Shown here: positions 11,714 to 22,965 of the stretch, in pieces | Position numbering within the stretch: position 1 is the stretch's first letter | How the letters are laid out: each line of letters starts with the position of its first letter | NCBI GenBank assembly: GCA_951217055.1 | Contig: OX578284.1 | Location: 21,945,187 to 22,009,186 of the forward strand | Direction: 5' to 3' | DNA length: 64,000 nt | Origin: Gerris lacustris | Taxonomy: Eukaryota > Arthropoda > Insecta > Hemiptera > Gerridae | Notes under the pieces: generated by a model | What the model saw: only the letters and a program-made list of their open reading frames with translations | Database searches by the model: none | Told to the model about the DNA's origin: nothing | Translations under genes and position numbers: made by a program

Positions 11714-11806
11714 TGTGGGAGGTGACATTGTTGTATTATTGTTTTGTTGTGACATTGACATAGTCAAGTCTTGTGTTAATAAAGTAAGTTATCGAATACT
11801 GAAACA
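11714..11806 (+). repeat. 3' LTR of the gypsy element
   Basis: The 93 bp copy is identical to 7625-7717, with AATAAA at 11778-11783. It is followed directly by the target duplication ATCCC. Confidence 0.95.
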
Positions 11807-11811
11807 ATCCC

Positions 11812-13384
11812 CTATTGGAAGTGACAGTTTTTTACGTTTACAAACTACTGTTTGATTGAGGACGCCCACAACTCTTATTATTTTTTTGATAGGTTAGAAA
11901 TTCTATTATAATTCTAAGTTTGAATATTATTCTAGGAGCTCTTTTTTTGTAAAAGTGGGATAAAGTTTGTATATATTTACTTTTTCGTTAAAAACTTGCT
12001 TGATTTTTTAACTTTTTGGACATCTTCCCTTTTTCACTTATAATTAAGGGCTTCAGGCAAAGTCTGAAATGATTATATATAGTAAAGAGCTTTTGCCTGT
12101 TTAAGCGTTTGTCCCTCTATTATTCATGACGCTTTCGTTATTTTGCCCAGCCTTTCTGTAAGGCTAGGAGCGGGCCGGACTCCTGTGCTTCGTCCGACTC
12201 TAACCCATTAAAAATTAATCTGTTTCTTTTTGCATCCAACCTTTTGTCGCTTCCCCTCGTTCGGGGTAAAATGCTCGGTTCCCGTACCTACCTTTAATAA
12301 TTTTTTCCCCGCATCTCTGTAATCCACTTTATTCTGGTAGGAGTTTAAACTGTGCTCTGGAAATCACTCGAATAAATTAAAACTAAATCTGTTGTCGAAG
12401 TATTTGTCACGAGATATAGAGTCAGATGTCGTGTTGAGTTTAAACAGCTGAGTTTGCTTTGTTAATAGATCATCATTACGGAAATTAATAATGTCGTCTT
12501 TCTACTAAAAGTAACATTGATCTACAAAGCCCTAACTGAAATTTTCATATTCAGAAATGGTGGAAAGGAACCTTGACGTTGAACACGTGAATCCTGCGAT
12601 ACTTAATATCGTTAAATTATGATGAATCTTACGTTGATAAAACTGAACTGTAGATGAGTTTTACAATGATAGAGCAACCGTAGATGACTTTAATGGTGTC
12701 ATACCGAAATAATAAAACTGAACTGCAGATAAGTTCTATAATGATAAAACTTAACAGTAGATGATTTCAAAGATGATCGTCCATTTATTGACCGAACTTT
12801 ATATGATTTTAATTGCGATAACAATTGCTTAATCAAGTTGCCAAACTTGAAGAAAATGAGAAATGAGAAGATGTGTCTGAAGATGGCTTTTTCCCTTTGA
12901 CAATAACATTTAAAATAAGTCCAATCATGCACCGACTTAAAAGTGAATTTTCAAAGAAATCTGCATATTATTGGCTTATGATAATATAGGAAAATTTTGG
13001 TTTAGAATTTGGTTGGGTGAAAAAAAAAAAAAAATTAGTACACAGGGGTAGGGGGTACAAAAGTCAAAATAGTATATACCCTTCAACATGCATGTCGTTG
13101 GAAAGCTCTTTAAGAGTACAGTAATTGTTGTCAAGTACACATTTGTCATATTTTCATATAAGAGGGGGGTGAAATGGAAAAAAACCTGTTTCTATGCTAT
13201 TTTTGACCCTAAATGGTCAAAATTTGACCCCTAAATGGACTCCAAAAATTCTGGCCAACGAAATCATCCTTTCTTTTGATATTATTGACATTTTAAAATT
13301 TGTTTGAAATTTTGTAAGTGTATTCTAAGGGGAGATACTCGTATCGTCTGGAGTGACACATATGTATAATATATATACATACAA
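11812..13384. other. no gene; A+T-rich DNA
   Basis: I see no supported gene. Around 12595-12790 a loose repetition of GAACTG-AGATGA-TTT and TAATGATAAAAC phrases suggests a very degenerate tandem array. Around 13030-13330 is text of the type TGTCGTTGGAAAGCTCTTTAAG, resembling a dispersed repeat, but no second copy was found in this window. Confidence 0.5.
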
Positions 13385-13616
13385 AAACAAACAAAACTCA
13401 GGTTTCGGTCACAAAAATCGTCACTATATTACAATCCAGACGTTTCGGTTTTTACTTAAAACCTTCTTCAGGGACCCTAAAACATCTAAACAACGACTCG
13501 TGTCATTGTTTAGATGTTTTTCGGCCCCTGAAGAAAGATTTAAGTAAAAACCGAAACGTCTGGATTGTAACATAGTGACGAATTTTGCGACCGAAACCAG
13601 AGTTTTGTTTATTTTT
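13385..13616. repeat. short-loop palindrome (foldback element)
   Basis: Two arms of about 110 bp are reverse complements around a loop near 13493-13508. Landmarks are CTCAGGTTTCGGTCAC, TACAATCCAGACGTTTCGG and TCTAAACAA on the left and their complements on the right. The arms mismatch at only a few positions. The open frames over it on both strands are translations of the palindrome. A similar design is seen at 27797-28055. Confidence 0.8.
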
Positions 13617-13651
13617 ACGGTCGAGAATTTATTCATTTTTATACATATAAT

Positions 13652-15343
13652 CAGAGACCTTCAAAATGTAGCATTTATTTTTATGAAATGTGGCACTAAA
13701 AAATGTGGCAATATGGCACTTATTTTGGCCAAATGTGGCATTTATTTTAGCTAATGTGGCATTTATTTTTCAACTTTTTTATGTAGCAATTTGCTTTGTA
13801 AACAAATTTCAAATTAAAATGATTATACTTTAATTTAACTTCTATACTTTAATTCAAATCATTATACTGTACAATAATTATCTTTTCAATATTTTCTGTG
13901 GTGAATTTTTAGCGATTGTTTGCTAGTATATTTTTTAATTTTTAAAAATGACCTTTCCACGTTGGTAGAAACAATTGGCTTATACATACTTCAATATAAA
14001 GCAGTCTTTAAAACTTGATACTGCGTCTCCGCCTTGCACTATTTTAACCCTTAAGCGCCCAGGATAACATTAACTATTTCATTCCAATCTGGATTTACAT
14101 TTAAAGCAGCTTCCAGTATTTTTCGGGCTTGCTCTCCTTTTTGGCCCGGCAACTCCATTGCAGCTTTTTGGAGCTCCAAGACAACTTTAGCAGCTGAAGT
14201 CAACAAGTGCCTTGCACCTCTTCTTCTTTCATCTGTGGCAACTTAAAAAAATGAGCTCGTATAAAATTTAGCTGCGTCAAAGTTTGAACGTTTCCCAGTG
14301 CCTGCTTGGCTATTTTAATTGCCATGTTATCCTCTTCGTCGAATTCTTATAATAGAACTTTCACTTTTTCTCCATGTTCTACTTAATAAAGGGCCGCTCT
14401 TATTTAAGTTTCCCATCTTGTTAGGATAGGCTCTGAAGGAAGAGGGGTCCCTGGTAGCAGTTCCTTGAAGATTGGCACTTGGCTTAGAGCTTTAATAAAA
14501 ATTTGTTTACCCGCTGAAATTAAGTCATTTACAGCTGGTGAAAAACAGCATGGGCCAAGCAGGTTACATGGACCATTTTAGGGAACGCACTTTCAAACAC
14601 ACCCCCGCTTTCAGTATGTATGCAGCGCTGTCAGAGCAGGGCAGTTCGGTTACTTCTATTCTTTGGCATGGTCAAAAATGTAATACACAAACAAAGTTTA
14701 AAATCATTGGGAAAGTTCGAAGACTATAAGAACACAATAACTGTCAACAACCAGAGAGGTGGAATGATATTGGTCAAGTATCTGACTCAGGTACACCTGA
14801 GACTGGAAGAGGGAAGGCACCGTTAGCAAAAAACCCAACATATAACACTATGGTTCTAAAGGAGGAGTTAATCACTAAACCATTCAATATTACTACGAAT
14901 GTGCCAATGGTTATCCTCTAAGTATGCTACTTATACCTTTTAAGGGTAATTGGTATTGAACACAACACTACCGGCGTCTTTCCCCAGATTATTTGCTACA
15001 CGCGGCTTTAAACTTGATTTTTTTAACCTTAGAACTTCTACCCGAGACGAAGTGTGTCACTACCCTAAGATTGGAATCCACGTCACTTGGGGGAATCCTC
15101 AGCACCTTGGAATCCTGCCCTGCAAGGTCGTATCTTACCTGGTTTTATGGGTTGTAGCAGAACCCCTTAGAATATTAGAATATTTCTATTTTTTTTCTCA
15201 GAACTTAGCCCAAATAAGGCAAAATGTGGCACTAAGTGTGGCATTTTACCGAAAATCGGCAAAAAGTGGCTTTTTACCGAAAAATAGGCAAAATGTGGCA
15301 TTTTAGTATGGCGCCATGGCAAAAAGGCATTTGAAGGTCTCTG
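13652..15343 (-). mobile_element. hAT transposon with decayed transposase
   Basis: The ends read CAGAGACCTTCAAA and TTTGAAGGTCTCTG and are flanked by an exact 8 bp duplication CATATAAT at 13644-13651 and 15344-15351. The 8 bp duplication and the CAGAG start identify a hAT element. Subterminal regions are rich in the motif AATGTGGCA in both orientations of use (13670-13790 and 15220-15310), a pattern common as transposase-binding repeats in this superfamily. The interior carries a broken transposase on the minus strand. Confidence 0.88.
14051..14669 (-). pseudogene. hAT-type transposase remnant
   Basis: Reading the minus strand gives a protein-like path with disabling changes. It starts MPKNRSN at 14669, meets a stop, continues FPKMVHVTCLAHA, then in another frame AVNDLISAGKQIFIKA, PIFKELLPGTPLP and ILTRWET, a stop, then DEEDNMAIKIAKQAL and LNFIRAHFFKLP. 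A frameshift near 14240 leads into DERRGARHLL and a C-terminus ending VNVILGA and TAA at 14051-14053. The phrases VHVTCLAHA, PLPSEPILTRW and the basic lysine-rich centre are typical of hAT transposases of the kind found in many invertebrate genomes. The first stop directly follows the short N-terminal piece, so most of the N-terminal half seems deleted. Non-functional. Confidence 0.78.
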
Positions 15344-15351
15344 CATATAAT

Positions 15352-16990
15352 ACATACATATATACTACATATACATAAAAAAAAGTGTTAAATTGTAGGA
15401 ATCTATTCAGAATGGTCTAAAACGGATTTCCATGGAGAAAATTTTCAAAAATTTTGAAGCTATTGCAATAGCTTAATTTTCTTCGAAAATTCGCTAAAAC
15501 CCAAATACTAATGTAAATATATGACCCTTCTTCAAGGTTTGGAAAGTATAACTATACTTGTGTTAATCTTTTATTTTGTGGGTTGTTATGGGCCAATAAA
15601 TGAGACTTCTATGTCAAATGGCTATATTTCGACTCACTGCGGGACTTTCATACTCATTGTTTGATATTAGTAGGTTACTGGTTAAGAAATGTTGTAAAAT
15701 ATATCAAGATGGAACAATATTGGACGCATCTAACCATAAAACCGTCTGATAGTGTTATCAATTGTCTGCCTTATTAGCTTTTCAATTTTAGATGTTTATT
15801 AGGTCTTGTGCTTGCTATACGGCGGTAGACAGTTAGACCGTATTATTTATAAAGATTGAATTGTTCCACGTCTTTTACTGTTTCAAAATGTAATTGCCAG
15901 CTGTAAATGTCTTATTTTTACGTTCCTTTATAAAGAATGAAAATGGTTCGAGTTGGGGAAAAAAATTGTGTTCATCGGGTCATTCTAGTAGGAGTTGAAG
16001 ATCGGAACACTGTTAAAACCCATTACTAGCGAAATAAAAGGGATGAAACGGACCAACAATAATTGTCAGGGAGAAGGAGAAGTTAAGGAACATTTATATT
16101 TGTAGGAGGGTGTTACAAAAGGGTTCTACACACAAGGGTTCTAGAGAAAGTATTGCGGTTATTGTAAGACGGATAATCTGTTTTTAAGTACCGATTCGTA
16201 ATCAATAAGTGTTCTCTTAGCTTTCTATTATTGAACTCGGGCCAGAGCTGTAAAAGTCGGGTTTCAAAGAAGGGTAAAAGGGATCAAGGAGGTATTGGGG
16301 GGGGGGGGGGGGCGAGAAAAACAATAGTCTGTCGGACGTGCTTGGAATGTAATCTGCAAGCAGTGTTGCCTCCTTCGGTTACAACTCCCTTGAATAGTAG
16401 AATTCTCCTAAATATTGTATGGGCAAGCTGTAAATATTGTATTGTCGGTTGGAGGTCCGGGGGCCGTGGAAGAATCACTCGGCGTCGTGGTTTCCTTGAA
16501 AATACCCTCGGAACCCTTCGTACCTATCCCTTACCTCCTGACTTATGACTTTTATATCTTTTCCCTCTTTCCTTCTTACGAAAAAGAATTGTTTTCATCC
16601 GGCAAATTTTTCTTCCTCCGGCCAGTTATGAACAAAAGATTAGAAGACTATGTGTTTCAATTCCCCGATCACGTCTGCAAGGACCATCAAACTCTCGTTG
16701 CTCGGAATTTTAGCCCCGGGAGAAGGAATAGACCTCCAATTTCGGACCGATATCACTACAGAAAACAATAATATCAATATTAGATTATTTTCTGTTTGCT
16801 CCATGACTGAAAAATACATTTTTGAAATCATCATTATCCATATACGATTTTGGAATTCTTTACGTGAATCTTTTTATTGTTTTAGATTCTTCTGCAATTT
16901 ATAAAATTGCAGACAATATTATTTTTTTCTAAAATATCGTAGCATTGTTATATAATGACGGTTGTAATTTTTCGTTTAAAATTATCTTAG
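15352..16990. other. no gene; unique-looking DNA
   Basis: No supported coding region. A G-run lies around 16297-16312, and the open frames overlapping it (16231-16548 and the minus partner) are proline/glycine-rich translations of it. The open frames at 16415-16904 have no recognisable domain. Confidence 0.5.
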
Positions 16991-16992
16991 TA

Positions 16993-17517
16993 GTCCAGAA
17001 GATAGCGTGCAAAGAATTGTCTGACTAACATCAAGCTAGAATTTTGTGTATACTAGTTAATTTTTTTGTGTCTTTCTAGCTTCCAAGAGTATTCGTTCGA
17101 CAAAGTTCGTCTTCGGGACATAGCTTGACCATAATCTGTTAAAAAAATCAGACCGGTGCGGAGAGCGGTCATGTCTTGCTCATTATGGAGAACAATATGA
17201 TTGTCATGTTCCGGAGTACAAAATTAGTTTGTATAGCCCAAAAATCAAGTTGATGTTAGTTTGCCTCTTGATAAGGTGGCCTATTCGATTTGGAGAAATA
17301 TTTGAATTACTAACCTATCAAGTGATAAACTTTCATCAACTTGATTTTTGACCTACTAACTAATTTTGTATTCAGGGTCATGAACATCACATTCTTCAGG
17401 ACCTTGGAGTCTTCCGACCGCATATTCTTGCAGGACACCAAGAACTTATATAACTCGTATACAAAATTCTAGTTCAATGAGTTAGTCAGACATTTCCTTA
17501 CACGCTTTTTCCTGGAC
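16993..17517. mobile_element. foldback MITE, copy 1 (TIR GTCCAG)
   Basis: The left end GTCCAGAAGATAGCGTGCAA is mirrored by the right end, and TGACTAAC and CTAGAATTTTGTGTATA recur in complement near 17470. TA flanks both ends (16991-16992, 17518-17519). Inner arms carry TTGATAAGGTGG-like and ACTAACCTATCAAGTGATAAA segments. It has no coding capacity. The second copy is at 38304-38753. Confidence 0.75.
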
Positions 17518-17519
17518 TA

Positions 17520-20500
17520 ATATGAACAGAAACCTTTAAGCAATTGTATTAAGAAGTTCTTGAACTATAAAAATTTGTATGATCTAATTTCAGGATTTCA
17601 GAAACAGGGTATCGTTATTCAGATTGATCTTAATTCTTATGTTTCCTTTGTTCAGCTCGAAAAGGGTAAATCTGAAACATATGTATGATTATATTTTATA
17701 TTCATTTAATACAGGATAAGGATAAATAAATAGAAAAGGAAATAGTTAACAACACTTCCTGTATGCGAATTGCGAATCGTCATTAAAGCGGAATAAAGGG
17801 CAAAAAAGTAAACTAAAAACTGATGACGGTATGATGTAAAGAAATGACACTTCTTAAATAATCACTTTCTCGAGAATATCAGTAACAGTTGTTAAGCTAG
17901 TCTAACATTTTCGTACTTTAAATAAAGATTTGGTCACATTGAGACTCGTCAAAGAGCCAAGATCCTCATTAACCTTTGATAAGTAGGCAGGTATAGTTAA
18001 GAAAAAGCCGGCGCTAACTACAAGGGGAAGATCCTTCTGAATTATGCCTTTCCGGACTCGAGTACATAAGACCCGACAAATTGGCCGGAAACCCACATGA
18101 AACTATCTTCGTCTCCTATTCCTAGTTTTGGTTGAGATTGGTTGCTTTTTTTGTTGTGGACTGTGTGTGTCCTGTCGGGATCTTGTGTGTTTTTGAGCCG
18201 GGGGTCCATCTAACCACTTATGAAAGGTGAATTAGGTGTCTACGTCTTTTTGATCAGGTACCGGGTGGAGAAAAAGAATCTTCACACACTTTAAAAACTC
18301 CCTAATAACCAATCATTATTAGTCACAGATGTAAAAATACTATTGTAATATAGACCGACAAGGTCGAACTGTGGGTAACTTTACGATGTGGTAACTTGCC
18401 TCATAGATAAATTTAAAACGACTAGTTGTTTTATTGAATTGCACCCGTCTTTTTTGATTGTCTGTTTAGAGTTTAGACCTTTATCACATAAAGTTCTTAA
18501 CTTCGACGCTTAATTTATTTATGATCTTAGATTATTTGGCACATTGTCCGCAATCATATGTCTTGTCTTAACCTTCTGAACTCTAAAAATAATCTTAGAA
18601 ATACGCAGCTATGTAATACCTTTTTTAAGAAAAATATTGTACCTAATTATTTTAATGTTGATTTGATACAATTTGAAATATTATCTTAATAGTAAGTTGA
18701 TTTTTCTCTTACTTTTTCACAATCAAGGAAATAATTGTTGTTTTCTATAACTATGAGAATATCAGTTACCCTAATAATTTTAAATTAAAGAACTAATAGT
18801 TCATTGTTAAAACGTAACATCGTTATTCTTAAAGTATTTTTTTTTCTCACGACCAAATATAAATCATGTTAATAGTTTATTGTTCCTATTTTTTCCAGCT
18901 TTTACCTGTTATATATATATTATATTTTTTTCAATTTTCTTTTGTAGACTTTCCAATTTCAGTAAATATATTTTCTAATCAAGTAAAGGAAATGAGAAAA
19001 TTCAACTACAGTTCTTATCAGTAATACAATTTTTTTCAGCCACTTTGAACATTGAATGTTCACAAATCATTAAAAAGATATATCATATCGGTATATAAAT
19101 CGGCATTGTTTAATCTACTTCAAAATAAACATGAATTATTTTACTTCTTTTTTTAAAACCTTAACGCTTCGTTCATACGAGTGATTTTTCGACCGCTTCG
19201 CCGCAGCGGGAAAACATATATTTTATATTTGTGCGCATGAACGGAAGAACAACCGTGGAGGTTTCATTTTACTAGATTCTTGTTTCAAGGTGGCGTGATA
19301 ACAGTTTGAGAATTAGAACACCCACAAAGATATGAGACCGTTCGCACGAGCGGTTATTCAGCCGCGCCGCCTCAGTCCATTCATTGAAAAGAGCAGTATC
19401 TTTTATCTGTCTTTTGATGTAAAATGTTTTTTAAACCCTTTTTCTTTGTTTTTAGGGTCCATCAAAACCAAGGGCCCTTATAATTTCCTGTGTTTGTCTA
19501 TCTGTCTGTATAGAGGTCGTTATCGCGCCTTTATATTTACACAGTCCTGTACATATACACCGTTATTTTACGGAAAAAACGTTTTTAAGGATTTTTTTTA
19601 TACATCACAAATTTTGTAAAAATAAATAAATTCCTTCTTCAAATCTTGAAAATGTAATATTTTAGGAAACCTCGAGTGGGAGAGTTTGACTTAGAGACTT
19701 CGCAGTAGTTTCATTGTGTTAGGATGATAAAAATTCATTTAAAGGCGTTTGCTTCACGGCATTTCAAATAAAATTTTCAAATTTTTGCCATCTTAAAACG
19801 TCATGGCTCTCGTCCGATTTGTTACATTTCCTACGAACCCTTTGTGAGTACTGCACTTTTATTTAAATTTAAAATGGGTAGCAGGGACTACGTTAATAGT
19901 GCGATCATTTAATAAGTGAAGTGTAAAAAGGACTCGGTTGGTGTAATGAGATGACACAGCCATCCTCATAATATTTGGATTTCCATACGTGATACCAGAA
20001 TTAATTTCCTAGGATACTCAATCACATAAATCGTTAGATAATTTGTAGATTTGTCCTTTTAATAATTGTTGACTCATGGATGCACCAACACCCTTTTCTT
20101 ACGTTTTCTCAGCCTTAACATAAACATAAACCAACTTTATCTGCGAAATTAATTCTATCCATGGACAAGGCAGTAGCGACTGACCTGAAGGGGTTATTTA
20201 GCCACTCGTTCGTAAACCCGTCTTTTTAATCGATCAAAAGCCGTTGACGGTAAAATGGTGTGAGACATGAGGTCTAATAATTAATCTTTTGTACAAAGTA
20301 TTAACAAAATTAGTGACAGCCTCGTTGGCTGTGGTCATTAAAGGCTTCTTCGGCTTTAATTAATTCGAAACTGTGTGTAGACCGCTTTTTAAAGGTCTAT
20401 TTCAGTGACTTAGATTCTTTCAATATAAAGCCTCACGTGTTAACTTAATCTTAACTTTATTATTGAAGTTTTATTTTGCGGAAAGATTCTTCAATCCTGA

Positions 20501-21763
20501 AGATGTCACTTATACTTTAAACACTTACACTTAAGCACTAAGCACTTACACTTTAAGCTTGTCACTTATATGGAAGTAAATTGCCCATGTTACTTTAATG
20601 AAAATGACAACATGGAATTCTGTACGATGCTTCTTACATTGGTGGTGAAACCATGTTACCTACTGAGATATTCATGATACATATAGGTATACTTTATCAA
20701 AGTCTCTGGAATTTATTTAGGGTGTTGGGTTCTCTTGATGTCCATTTTTTTAAAAAGTTATTATAGGGAATATAAAAAAAACTTCAAGTCAAAGACAAAC
20801 GTCTCGAACTGCCGTACATAACGTTTATACCTTATGTACATTTCTTTTGGTATAAAAGTTCTTAAAAAAAGGACATAAGAACGAAATCGTGCTTGTTCAA
20901 AAAAGTTAAGCTCGACTAAAGGGTTGTAAATGCGCCTTTAAAAGTTTCTTAATGTCGTTCTAAAAGGGGTTATCATTACACATTGTCCTATATCATTAAC
21001 ATGATCAAACTCTTACATCTCCGACTCATGTTCTATGTTGACATTACCCGTAAAACCTGAAGTAATGTCTTCTCGTCTCTAATTGCTTGCACTTTGTCCC
21101 TTTTAACGTACGATTAGGACTCGAATTCTAGAAAAAAGTATGAGTACTAAGTTGAAGGGTTTAAAGGTTTAGAAGCGAAACCCTTTATTAAGGACACTCG
21201 TTCCTGTAATTGTATCCTTTTACGGTTGAACTTTTACCATTTGGTACATGTTCCTTCTTTCTTTTTTACACCCTCTTTGCTTACTTCCCTCCCTTTATCC
21301 TTGGATGAAAAACAAGAGGAAACTATTAAGTTTTAGTTTAGTCCACCATTTTGTTGATGTTGAAGTTAATTTTTTTTAAGGATCTTCTTATATCGTGAGG
21401 CGCCATCGGAAAACGTTAAAATCTCATTTATGATCAAACTCACATGGCTATATAGTTTGTTTTTTTCTTTTAAACGTAGACATTTAATGTATCATTACAT
21501 ATAACTCTGTACAATTTAAGCCGGATCACCGCTCAATTATTGTTTAACTATTTTTTTCTATAGGTTGTAAATCGACAATAGGGAAGTTCAAAACTTGAAT
21601 ATAATTTGGCGTCTTTGAATGATTAGTTTGTGTAGTCCGACTTCAGGACCAACAAACTTTAACGACGTCAAGTACGTGGTAATCACCGTAAAACTAGATT
21701 ATACTATCACAAAAGATAATATTTTATTGTTCGCTTTCTGCCATACTGTAATCTCATCATCAA
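17520..21763. other. 4.2 kb without a recognised gene
   Basis: The stretch is A+T-rich. A minus-strand open frame at 17902-18096 is not obviously low complexity but shows no known domain. Near 19150-19380 there is a diverged direct repeat of CGTTC(A/G)(T/C)ACGAG...CCGC text, which resembles ends of PIF/Harbinger-type elements but is not bounded. A short CACTTACACTT repeat sits at 20515-20575. Nothing else is supported. Confidence 0.5.
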
Positions 21764-21764
21764 C

Positions 21765-22400
21765 TCACCATCAGTGATCTGATGATGGTCTATGTAGAGT
21801 GTTTTTTGCATACTGCATTATCATTAGATTAATATCAGTGATCCGATGGTGGTCTATGTAGAGAGTTTTCTGCATACTGCATTATAATTAGATTAATATC
21901 AGTGATCTGATGATGGTATATTCTTTCTGCATACTGCATTATAATTAGATTAATATCAATGATCTGATAATGGTCTATTCTTTCTGCATACTGCATTATC
22001 ATTAGATTAATATCAGTGATCTGATGATGGCCTATTCTTTCTGCATACTGCATTATCATTAGATTAATAACAGTGATCTGATGAGGGTCTATTCTTTCTG
22101 CATACTGCATTATCATTAGAATAATATCAGTGATCCGATGATGGTATATTCTTTCTGCATACTGCATTATCATTAGATTAATATCAGTGATCTGATGATG
22201 GCCTATTCTTTCTGCATACTGCATTATCATTAGATTAATAACAGTGATCTGATGATGGTCTATTCTTTCTGCATACTGCATTATCATTAGATTAATATCA
22301 GTGATCTGATGATGGTCTTTGTAGAGCGTTTTCTGCATACTGCATTATTATCATGAGATTATTTATCTATATTAGTGATCAGATGATGGTCTTTGTAAAG
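21765..22400 (-). repeat. 57 bp minisatellite, about 10 units
   Basis: The marker GCATACTGCATTAT starts at 21809, 21872, 21929, 21986, 22043, 22100, 22157, 22214, 22271 and 22335. The central seven steps are exactly 57 bp and the outer ones 63-64 bp. Because 57 is divisible by three, the minus strand stays open for 167 codons (21835-22338) with a 19-residue unit containing HHQITDINLMIMQYAERI. There is no sign of a splice context or signal sequence, so coding is unlikely. Confidence 0.9.
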
Positions 22401-22764
22401 ATCTTTAAGCCATACCACATTATCTCTTAGTCTTTGTAGAGAGCCAATTAACATTTTAATTGACATAAACTTGACCTTTTGTACTTTTTCACAATACTTT
22501 CTCATTTGTACTTCCTCTAACCACCTCTTAATATGCGTGTACTTGTGTTCCTACGAGTGTAAAGAAAGTAAATAAGAAGTAATTGCAAAAGAAATCGATT
22601 TACAAGTGTTAAAAATTGATATTTTGTTATCAATATACCTCCTAAAAAAGTAATAAGTTATTTTTTTTTTGTCTGTCGTCTGTATACGTACGGAAGCGTA
22701 TATCCTGAACAACTGAATTCAATTTTAGTAATATTTAAAATTCAAATTTTAAAGTTTTAGGTAG
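22401..22764. other. no gene seen
   Basis: A+T-rich spacer following the minisatellite. No coding region or repeat boundary is supported. Confidence 0.5.
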
Positions 22765-22965
22765 TCTTCATACTACGGAAAGAATTAATATTATCATTAA
22801 CAACGGGAGACATACAGAGAAAAATAGACCCCCGCACCGGGACTTGAACAACGGGCCTCCTATTAGTAAGAGTGCCTGTAACGGATATATAGGAGGCCCG
22901 TGGTTCAAGTCCCGGTGCGGGGGTCTATTTTTTTCTGTATGTTAATGATAATTATAATTTGATTT
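22765..22965. mobile_element. head-to-head pair of tRNA-derived SINEs
   Basis: Arms 22811-22863 and 22888-22941 are near-perfect reverse complements joined at their tRNA-like heads. The plus arm contains the B-box-like GGTTCAAGTCC followed by CCGGTGCGGGGG and a body TCTATTTTTTTCTGTATG, then TTAATGATAATTATAATTTG. The minus arm has the same order and continues to the 3' phrase CTTTCCGTAGTATGAAGAC. The body matches the copies at 52.9 and 53.3 kb, which defines a family. The anticodon half of both heads is missing at the junction. Confidence 0.7.

Larger units (their letters stand above)
7625..11806 (+). mobile_element. full-length Ty3/gypsy LTR retrotransposon, mag-like
   Basis: The element is 4182 bp from the TG of the 5' LTR to the CA of the 3' LTR and is flanked by a 5 bp duplication ATCCC at 7620-7624 and 11807-11811. 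The order is LTR, primer-binding site, gag-protease-RT-RNase H frame, integrase in another frame, polypurine tract, LTR. The order RT, RNase H, integrase places it in Ty3/gypsy. The very short LTRs (93 bp), two zinc knuckles and no envelope gene fit the mag lineage, as known from the short-LTR mag element of the silk moth. I saw no chromodomain. The two LTRs are identical by eye, so insertion was recent, yet the coding region already carries a frameshift and a nonsense codon. Confidence 0.93.

Noticed and set aside
17902..18096. 64-codon minus-strand open frame of ordinary composition
   Set aside because: No recognisable motif, no start or splice context, no related copy in the window.
21835..22338. 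167-codon repetitive protein on the minus strand
   Set aside because: Explained by a 57 bp tandem repeat whose period is divisible by three.
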